DNA from: Vanilla planifolia
Taxonomy: Eukaryota; Streptophyta; Magnoliopsida; Asparagales; Orchidaceae
Direction of reading: 5' to 3'
Assembly: GCA_023846275.1 (NCBI GenBank)
Contig: JAIUJO010000183.1
Coordinates: forward strand, 668,745-732,744
Length of the DNA: 64,000 bases
Position 1 is the stretch's first letter, and the number at the start of each line of letters is the position of its first letter. Shown here piece by piece: positions 54,201-64,000 of the stretch. The position numbers were made by a program, and so were the translations under genes. Under the pieces are notes generated by a model. The model ran no database searches. It had not been told where the DNA came from and saw only the letters and a program-made list of their open reading frames with translations.

Positions 54201-56744
54201 GAGATGAGGCCAACGACATTTGTTCCATCTCGATTAGACCTCATGTGGAGTTATAACTAACTTTGAAAGAAGGTATGCATAAATGTTGCTATAAAATTAA
54301 GTAAATACATATTAAGGATGAAATTAGATAAATTGAATTATTATAACATAATATATTAAAATCAATGCAAAGGACGCATGAGAAGAGAATTTGGGTTACG
54401 TATTCTTAAAACAAATCAATACAAAAACCTTAAAGAAAGGAGATAATTTTTATTGGAATGTTTTATTCTAAGGTATTAGGGAGATCATGTGGAACATTCT
54501 CTATCATCAAATAAGATATAAATAAATAAATTTTAAAAATAATATCAAAACAATATTAGTAATAATATATAATAATAATACAACATGGTTAACTTGTTTT
54601 ACATAGCTTGCTAAGACAAGTATAACGACGTTTGTTTCATCGCAATTGAACCTCATTTCATACTTCTAATTATGACCAAGTAAATAAAAATAAATTATTA
54701 ATTTCTTATTAAGAAAACATAAATCAAAGCTTAAATTAGATAAATTTAAGTAATTTAACATAACCAAATCTAAAACAAATAAATGTCACATGAGAGGAGA
54801 ATTATTTTTTCATAATAATATAACGAAATCAATGAAAAAAGAATTTATAACTTGAAATATATGTTATCAAAAAACTTCGTTCCAAGACAATACGAAGTTT
54901 AAGTGTAATATTCTCAATTATCCATTATAATATTAATTGAAATACTTTATGAAGAGTGCTGCATCAATTAAAAAAATATTTTTAAATAACAAAATGAATA
55001 TCTAGTTGGATAGATCTCGCCTAACTGAGTTCAATGACATTCTTTATTATCCTTTTTTAATTTCATTAAGAATAACTATGGATTACTTATGTTAGCACAA
55101 TTAGAAATACCTTATTGTTTTTATAAGAAGTAAATATATATCAATGCTAAAAGAAAAAAATTGATGGAATGTTATATAAGCAAATTGAGGTTTTATGGTG
55201 GAGACACATGATAAGTTTTAAAATTATATTATAATATAATAAAATCTATTAAAAAAATTTAAAGAATAAAATGAGTTACGTTGACATGTTCCATTGAAAG
55301 ATACTTAAGAGATTTAATGTAAAATCATCATTCATCAAAAAAAAGTAAAAAATCTATTTTGAAAAGCATGTCAATATCGTTATAATGAAAAAGTAATACA
55401 AAGTCGTATGATAGGATATTAAGACTTTTGATGTTTTATATCCAAAATAATGTAAAAGTATGAAAATGAATACTTAATCTGATACATATCATGAATGCTT
55501 GTCCAATGATCATCAATTCTAGAACGGAATAGAATATCTTATAAGGTGTACAAAAAGGTTAAAACTTTTTTAAAAATAAGAAAACAAATGTCTATTTTAT
55601 GGAGCTCATTGAGATGAGTACAGCAAATTATGTTCCATTTGATATAGATAATATTTGATTTGGAAACACTATTAATTACCAAATTAAATAAGAATTAACA
55701 CTAAAAGTTGTTATTTTAATATTAATTTAGTTAAGAATGAAGCAAAGTTGAGGCAAATTAAGCAATGAATAATAAAAAAATCAAACAAATGAAAAATGAC
55801 ACATTATAAAAAATAGATTTTCGTAGTAAATTAATAAAATAATTTTTTTTGAGTTAATAACATATATTTCACAAAAAATGTTAATTGAAATATAGTATAG
55901 GATCAGTATTAAGAACAATGATAATCAAATCATGTATGAATTGAAATATTTCATATGTAAGTCAAACCATAGAAAATAAATTATTTAATAAAATAAACTG
56001 AAGTATTTAATTTTATAGAGTTCTTTGAGATGATTTATAAATGTTGGTTTAATCTCCATTTGATGTTGTTTGAAATTTCTAATAATTATGAAATAAATAA
56101 CGATAAATATTTAAATATTAATGTTCTAAATTTTGTATATAAATATATAATCGAAAAATTTGATAAATTTATGTAGTGTAATCTTGCCAAATTGATGCAA
56201 TAAAAGGTCACAATAAAATTGATTCAAATGTACAGTATTCTATGAAAAAATGATAGTGAAAATTATTACCTAATTGTACAAATAGTATAAAAAAGTTTCA
56301 TTTCAAGTTAATATAGAGATATAGAATAACATCTACAAACTTCATAAAATAAAATATTTAAAAATATAAATTAAATAATTTATATGATAGAGCTCACGAC
56401 AACAAGTCTAAGAAAGTTGAATTTGCCTTAGTTGTACCTCATTAAAAAATTCTACGCATTAACATAATAATCAAGCAAAAAATAAAAAAATAAATTTTTA
56501 ATTTTAAGAACATATAGATTAGAGCTAAAATGAGATGATTTGAGGCATTGTAATACAATGAAGTTCACACTAGAGGACTGTTAGAATAAATTTATAATAA
56601 CAACAAATAAAAAATTCAAAAAATAGGATGCATTCTAGGAGAAAGTGGCATTCCATTTACAGGAGATCAAGTATACTTTACTTGATCATAAAATATGACG
56701 TGGATCAAAATGTTTCAGAAAGAATGACAAAACTAAAGAAATAA

Positions 56745-56765
56745 ATATATATATATATATATATA
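56745..56765. repeat. (AT)n microsatellite
   Basis: About ten AT dinucleotides lie inside a reverse-array unit, between the element equivalent to the TATGAGACATTT segment and that equivalent to the GAGCTCAT segment. The unit spacing there (432) is slightly above average, as expected from a microsatellite expansion. Confidence 0.9.
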
Positions 56766-59700
56766 AGAAAAAAAATTGATTATTTTATTTGATAGAGCTC
56801 AACAAAGCAAGTCTATTAACTTTGGCATCATCTTGATCAGACCTCATTAGAAATTAATATAAAATAAAAAATAAATAAGTTTAATTAATAATAAATGATT
56901 ATTTGAGTATCAAGTAACTATATATTAAGGTTAAAGTAAAATAAACTTAATAAATCCATTACAAACTAATTAAAAAAATATAAATGTTACGAACGAGGAG
57001 ATTTGGATTTTCATATTAATATAAAAAATAAAAGAAATAGTTTTTAAATGATAACATAAATTATAAATAAAATTTGCATTCCAAGAAATTAAGAAGATTC
57101 AATATAAGTTTCTAAATTATTAAATAAGCTACCAAAAGAAAAATTTTCTAAAGAGTGCCACAACATAAGAAAGTCAAATATTTTAACAAAATAAATAGTG
57201 CTTCTTGCTTGAGAAATCTCACCTAAATGGTTCCAAGGATGTTTATCTGATATCAATTAGACCTCACTTAGAATTACAATGAATTACAGATAAATATGCA
57301 TAAATCAAATTTTTAATATTTATTGAGTATATTTTAAAGCTGAAATAATTTAAACTGAAACAATGTAATATAACAATACTTTAGTAATGTAACAATTAGT
57401 TTAGGTAAGTTTTTGACTTACTTAGCAGTATCAAAATTTAAAATAAAAATAATAGAAGAAATAAGAAAATTTTGATGAAAAAGTTGTATTCCAAAATTTA
57501 AAGGTGATAAAGCTTGCGACCCTTGATGATGAAATAAGAATGAATTAGAATGTCTTATTAAACTTCTCAATTTTTAAAATGTTTTTCAAAATAGAAAGTG
57601 AATAGATAATTGGATAGAGCTTATTAAGATGAGTCTAGTGACATTTGTTCCAACTTGATTAGACCTTATGTTGAATTATAGCTTATTTGGAAAAAAGATA
57701 TGCATTAAAAATAATAAATTATTATTAGAAAATAAGTAAATACTTAATAAAGAAGAAATGATATAAATTAAAGTACCATAATCCAACAAAGTAAAACTAA
57801 TGAAAAGCTTCGACGAGAAGAGAGTTGAGTGTCACAGTTGTAATACAAATAACCAGAAAAACCTTGAAAAAATGAGCTAATGTTTATGATAAAGTTTAAT
57901 GCCATTGTGCTAAGCAGATAAAGTGTAACATTCTTTATTGTGAGGAAAGGTACAAATAAAAATATCTTGAAAATGAAAATAAAACCTTAGTAATATAAAT
58001 TATTTACTAGTTTGACAAAGCTAGTTGAGACAAATATAAGAACATTTGGTTCATCTTGATTGAACATCATTTTGTAGTACTAAAAAATAACAAAGTGTAG
58101 AAAAATATAATAATAAATTATTTATTTAATATTAAGTAAATATATGTTAAAGCTTAAACAATATCAATTAATATAATTTAATATAACATAATCTAAGAAA
58201 TTTAAATGTCATGAGAAATGAGAATTAGCTTTTCATATTAATATGACAAAATGAAAGAAAAACATTTTAAAACACAAAATAGATTGTATGAAAAAGATTC
58301 ATTCCAGGTTGATACAGAGTTTGAGTATAATATTGTTAATTATAAAATGAGGTATTAATTCAAATGCCATATAAAAAGTGTAACAAGACTTGAAAATAAA
58401 ATATTTTAAAATAAAAAAATAAACATCTAGTTGGATAGAACACGTTAAGATAAGCTCAATGATATCTTCATCGTCTTAATTAGACCTAATTAAGAATAAC
58501 TAAGAATGATAAATTTAAGAAAAATTAGAAATAACTTGCTATTTTAACAAGAAGTAAATATATATTAATGTTGAAAGAAAAAAATTGATTAAATGTTATA
58601 GGACCAAACTAAGGTTCACATAAGGGAAGATCTAGAGTTCTATTGGAGTACAATAAAAATATAAGAAAAATAGTTAAATGATGAGATTATTTGCATTTAA
58701 AAGTTTCATTCAAAAATAATAAGGAGATTAGATGCAAAATAAACATTCATCAAATCAATTATGAATCAATTTACTTTGAAAAGAATGTCAAAATGACAAA
58801 AATTAAAAAATTAAAAAATAAATAAAATAAATATATAATTTTTTATTGCATGTGAAGATGAGTCCAACAACATCTATGTTTTCTTGATTAGAGATTGCTT
58901 AGATTTATTATGATTTTGAAACGAAAACATAACAAAGCAATAATAAATTTTTATTTTTAACATTAAGTAAATAGACACTAAAACTTGAATGAGATAACTT
59001 GACACAATGTAATATCACCAAATCAAAATAATATAAACGTTACACAACTCGAGTATTGGATTTTCAAAGTAATATATTCAAATTAAATTTTAAGCAAAAA
59101 ATGAATACTTCATTGGATACACCTAATCGAAGGATGTCCAACAATCTTTATTACATTTAGAATACACCTCATTAAGAATTTCTATGAATTACCTTTAAAA
59201 ATAAGCATAAATAATAAGAAATTAATATTTCAATACTAAGAAAATATATATTAAAGTTAATATGAGACAAATTAAATTATTGTAATATAATAAAATAAAT
59301 AAAAGTAATTGTCACATGAGAAAAGATGTAGAGTTACATAGTAACATAACCATATCAAAGAAAAAGATTTGAAATAAGATAAATTACTTGACAAAGTTCC
59401 ATTCCAACATACCAAGAAACCTAAATGAAATAGCCTTGATTGTCAAATAATGTACAAATTAAAATTCCTTTAAAACTCGCCTAAATAAATAAATTGAATT
59501 TTGTAAGAAATTATTTCTTAATTGCATAGAGTTTATTTAAATGGGTTTAATTATATTAGTTTCATCCTAATCAGACATAATTTGAAATTACAACAAATTA
59601 TAAAGAAAAATGTTCATTTTTTAAATTTAATAAATATATATTGATGCTGAAATTAGATAAAGTTTAGCAATGTAATATAAACGATTATAAGAAATATGAT

Positions 59701-62098
59701 AGGGACTTTAGATAATATTAAGAGTTACTTAATAAAACAACCATTTTAAAGAAAATCATTTAGAGAAATTAGATAAGCTAATCATGCATTCCTTTCTAGA
59801 TTACAAAAATTGAATTAGTTAAAAATACCTCATCGAATATTTCTAATCTCTTGAAAGATGTCTTTACAAATACTAAAATTAACATATAGTTGGATAATGC
59901 TCATTGAGATGACTCTATCAACATTTGTTTCATTTTGATTAGACCACATTTTAAGTTAGTGCTAATTATAGAGTAGATTTGAGTAAAAAATAAATTATTT
60001 GCTTAAATTTAGGTAATTATATATTATAGATGGAATGAGATACTTTGGGGCATCAAAACAGTAGATTAAAGCAAAAAAATTAAGAAATGTTTGTGGGAAA
60101 GTTTTATTCCAAGGTACTAAGGAGATGACGTGTAACATTCTTAGGCATACTTTTTATTGGGAACTTTTCAATATCAAAATTGAGATTTTCATGTGTGGAT
60201 CTAAATATACCATAACAAGTTCAACTAAACTTGAAAAATAAAATATCACATCAGATGAATGAAGTGGAAAGTTTTTGTTGGAAAGTTTAATTCCTAGATA
60301 CTAAGGAGATAAAGCAAAACATCCTTAACCATCAAATCTAGTAAAGAAACTAAATATCTCACAAAACATGCAAAAATAAGAAAAGTAAAATATTTAAAAA
60401 TATAATAGATAAATATTTAAGTAGATAGAGCTCATCAAGTTAAGATCATTTACATTTTTTTATTTGATCGATTCTTGCTCTGAATTAGCATATGAATATA
60501 AATAAGGAAACAAATTAATAAATTATTGAAATATTATTACGTAAAAATATGTTAAAATTAAAATAGGGTAAATCGAAGTAATGTAATATTTCGAATTTTA
60601 AAAAATTTAAAGTTACACGATAAAATATCTAGATTTACATAATAATATAAAAAAACTTAAAATATATTTGAAGAATTGCTATAAACTATACTAAATTGAA
60701 GACATTTTGCCTATTTTAGATCTCATTTTGAATCACAATGAATTACAAAATGAAATAACTATAAATAATAATAATATATTATTTTAATAATAATAAAAAT
60801 CATAATAATGTTGAAATGAGATAAATTTAGCAATCAAAGAAATACTATCGAAGTGATGACAATGATCACAAAAGAGGAGATGTTGATTTTGGTAGTAAAA
60901 TAATCAATTAAAAGCAAAAACTTTTTAATTAATGATATAAGGAATACAAGAAAGGTTTATTCTTTGTTGCTAAAAGGATGGATTGCAAAAACCATGATCA
61001 TCAAATCAAGTGCAAATTGAAATAGTTAATAAAGTAAATTAAACCATAGGAAAATAACTACTTAATATATAAGAACTAAATATTTAGTTATAGAAAATTA
61101 AATTTGATGATTTCTCAACATTTGTCTCATCTCCACCGAACTTTGCTTGAAACAATGATGAATAATAAAATAAAGAATCATAAATATTAAAAAAAAATTT
61201 CTAGTATTGCATAAATATATATTAGAAAAAATTAGATAAATTGAAGGAGTAATGGGTGATGGTGGGGAATGTGGATTTTTGCTTATAATTGTTTATGATG
61301 ATATTATTGAAAAAATATTAATTAATGAGATAATTTGTACAAAATGTTTCATTTTAAAATAATAAATAAATCATGTTTAACATTCTCAATTTAAGAATAT
61401 AAAAATATAATTTTGTTATTGATTGTAAAAACGATTTAAACTACATATGTTTTGTATTAGTTTGTCCTACTATAGATTTACTATGATTTTTCAAGTTAAA
61501 AGAACACAATTAATAAAAAATAATTATTTTAATATTAAGTAAATAAACACAAAAGTTGATAACTAAAAATTTCATTAACATAATATAACCAAGTTAAAAT
61601 GAATTAAAAGTCACACAAGTGGAGAATTAGATTTTTGTTGTAATATATCCAAATTAAAGTGAAATTTTGATGTATGAAAAACTATATTACATAGTTGAAA
61701 TCTAAAGTACTAATCAGATTGAGCATAACATCCTTTATCATCAAATCAAATATGAATCAAAATATCTTATATAGCATGCCAACATACTAAAAATAAAGTA
61801 TTTCAAAATATAATAAAAGAATTTTTAATTTGACAAAACTCATTGAGAGGAGTCCAACCATGTCATTTCCATGTCCATCATTCCTCGACTAGAATTATTA
61901 TGAATTACTAAACTAAATAAGCATAAATAATAATAAATTATTATTTTATTTTAAAGTAAATATATGTTGAAGTTGAGATAAGATATGTTGAAATAATATA
62001 ATATAACAAATTGAAGTCGTTTTAAGGTTACATCACATAATATTTAGAGTTGTGTTGTGATATAATAAAATAAAAGTGAAAATTTAAAAAACATTAGA

Positions 62099-64000
62099 TA
62101 AAACAAATGTCATTGGACTATGCTCGACAAGCTTTGTTCAATGTAATATCTATCTGTATATATCCAATTTTTTTTGTTTTATCATGTTTTATAAGACTTT
62201 TAATTTACAATATATTATAGAATAAAGAATGTTACACAAAAAATCATGAGTAAAATGGAATGCAATTTTCTCATGCACTTTATCTCATTTTTTTAATTTT
62301 TTCGTTTCGTTTTGTTATATTACTATGAACACTATTTCTTCTCATGTTTAACATCAGCCTTATTTTTAATTAATTATATTATGTTTATTACATTTATCTT
62401 ATTCCAAATCTAGTTTGGTCAAGATAACCAATATTGTTCAACTTTCTTATAAGTTCCATCAAATTAACTTTTTATCATGTGCTCATCACAAAGTTTTAAA
62501 TTTGTTATATCACATTGTTTTACTTTATCTCATTTTAATTTCAATATATATTTAATTAATATTAAAATAATAATTTTCTATTAGTTATGCTAATTTTTTT
62601 TGTAATTCATAGTAATTTCAAATTAGGGCTATTTGAGAATAAGCCAGTGTCATCTGAGTAACCTTGATCATCTTTATCCAATTAAATATTTATTTTAAAA
62701 TTTCTAAATAGTTTATTTTCTTTGGCTTTTGTGTGCTTTATGAGACATTTCAATCATTATTGATTTGTTGGCCAAGGTTTTTGTCAAGTTAAATGATACA
62801 TTTTGATTCATATTTGATATGATTATCAAGGATGTTTCAAATGTTGTTTGATTTGTCTCAATGAGATCTATCAAATGAAATATTTTTTTCCTTATTTTGA
62901 AATATTTATTAAAATTTCGGTTACACTATGAGGAGTTTTCGTTCTTAAATGATTTGATAACATGGTAGTTTACAGTAGATGACACTAGAATGTTGTATAG
63001 CAGCATTCTCATGCAACTTATCCCATTGCTAACAATATTTCATCTTCATTTGGATAAATTGACATGTTAACCTAAATCTCTTACAACATGATATTTATAT
63101 CATTATGATTTTATTATATTATGTTGCATCATTTCACCTCCTTTTAGCCTTAATATATATTTACTCAAATTTAAAATAATAATTTATGATTATTTCATAA
63201 TATTTATATTGGAAATTAGTAGTAATTCTAAATGAAGCACTACTGAGTTAAAACAAATGTCGATGAAATCTTCTTGTGGTGATTTATCCACATATGTATT
63301 CATTATGAAAATTTTAAAATTTTTATTGTTTTAGCGTTTTAGCAAGCTTCAAGAGATATCTTGATTCATACCTTATTTGTCCTACAAGAAATGTCACACT
63401 CAATCATTTCTATCTTGGAAAGAAACTTATTTATACAATTTCTCTCATTTCTTCAAACTATTTTCATTGATTAGACCATATTGTCTTGAAACTCAAATCT
63501 TTAATCTTGTCTCCTTTACAATGATTTATATTACATTGTTTGAATTTATCTTAATTCAACTTTTATATATATTTATTTAATGTTAAAGTAAAAATTTATT
63601 TTTATTTAGTCTTATTTACTCAAGTGATTCATAGTAATTCTAAATGATGTTTAATCAAAATGAAATAAATGTCACTAGACTTGTCTTAATGAGCTTCATC
63701 CAAGTAAATACTTACATTATATTTTTTTAATATTTAATTTGACAAAAGATTTTGCATGCTCTATGACACTTATCAATTTGTACCTAACTTATAGACCAAG
63801 GACATTACCCTTGGTTTTTTCAGTATATTTAATATAATTCACTAATAAATTTAAGCTAGTTTATCCAATTGATTATTTTTAATTTTGTTATACAATTATT
63901 AAAGTGTACTTCTCCTCTCTTTTTATGACTACTTTACTTTAATTCTATTATATCACATAGATTAACATTATTTTATTTTAGCTTTATCATATAATAAAAA
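62099..64000 (+). repeat. 0.41-kb repeat array, forward orientation again, running off the window
   Basis: Immediately after a reverse unit the plus strand reads AAACAAATGTCATTGGACTA, the forward version of the middle of the unit. Forward GATGTT-type landmarks follow at 62228, about 62411 (partial), 62775 and 62831 (a partial duplication), 62964, 63389 and 63801. The spacings 425 and 412 at the end are full length. The unit entered at 62831 lacks about 250 bp: GATGTTTC passes straight into AATG-type sequence and then CTCAATGAGATCTATC. The array continues past the end of the window. Confidence 0.88.

Larger units (their letters stand above)
47735..62098 (-). repeat. Ancient 0.41-kb tandem repeat array, reverse orientation
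   Basis: About 36 units of the same repeat as at 15.5-23.2 kb, on the opposite strand. Typical plus-strand order per unit: GAGATAAATT, GTTGCATTCCAAG, AACATTCTTGATCATCAAAT, GATAGAGCTCATTGAGATGA, ATTTGTTTCATC, TTAGACCTCATT, GAATTACTA, TTAAGTAAATATATATTAA. Positions of the AACATC landmark or its equivalent: 47806, 48353, 48735, 49143, 49564, 49979, 50372, 50729, 51089, 51449, 51850, 52045, 52459, 52871, 53269, 53679, 54087, 54493, 54907, 55322, 55508, 55914, 56328, 56674, 57106, 57517, 57928, 58329, 58737, (lost near 59095), 59428, 59812, 60134, 60318, (lost near 60700), 60988, 61379, 61727. The run 52045-55322 keeps a spacing of 398-415. No conserved reading frame exists. The 547-bp gap after 47806 implies extra sequence in the first unit. 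Confidence 0.9.

Noticed and set aside
15490..64000. CRISPR-like interpretation of the regularly spaced repeats
   Set aside because: Repeats are about 410 bp, continuous and diverged, with no short conserved repeat and unique spacers and no cas genes. The window is eukaryotic.

Overview
This window looks like intergenic or deep-intronic DNA from a large plant nuclear genome. It is very AT-rich (by eye roughly 70-75% A+T, not computed) and CpG is scarce almost everywhere. No intact protein-coding gene, rRNA, tRNA or CRISPR array could be supported. The longest open frames (60-127 codons) have no recognisable domain, and many lie inside non-coding repeats. The plant assignment rests on a decayed Ty1/copia retrotransposon with LTRs of about 2 kb, a polypurine tract and initiator-Met-tRNA-type primer sites. 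Heavy base decay and CpG loss suggest an old, methylated, repeat-dominated genome. A very low-GC gymnosperm (Welwitschia-like) or an AT-rich parasitic plant (Sapria-like) would fit, but the species is a guess.

Layout. 1-15.49 kb: unassigned AT-rich DNA with a possible relic of a plus-strand copia gag/protease region (about 5.7-6.6 kb) and two local tandem duplications (67 bp and 158 bp). 15.49-23.24 kb: an ancient tandem array of a unit of about 0.41 kb, here called the forward orientation. 23.24-47.73 kb: a spacer of 24.5 kb holding a probable solo LTR (28.2-30.1 kb, with an unusually CpG-rich core), a complete but decayed minus-strand copia element (36.39-43.53 kb: LTR, gag relic, possible integrase, RT, RNase H, PPT, LTR), two primer-binding-site-like motifs, and a 128-bp foldback element at 47.04 kb. 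47.73-62.10 kb: the same 0.41-kb unit in reverse orientation, about 36 units. 62.10 kb: the orientation flips with essentially no spacer. 62.10-64.0 kb: forward units again, running off the window.

The main finding is this inverted array system of a diverged 0.41-kb repeat, which fills about 24 kb (over a third) of the window. Its units keep register over long distances although they have diverged strongly. They carry internally duplicated motifs and show short units and deletions. The unit matches no repeat family I know. It has no conserved reading frame, so I treat it as an ancient satellite-like repeat. If transcribed, the opposed blocks could form long imperfect double-stranded RNA.
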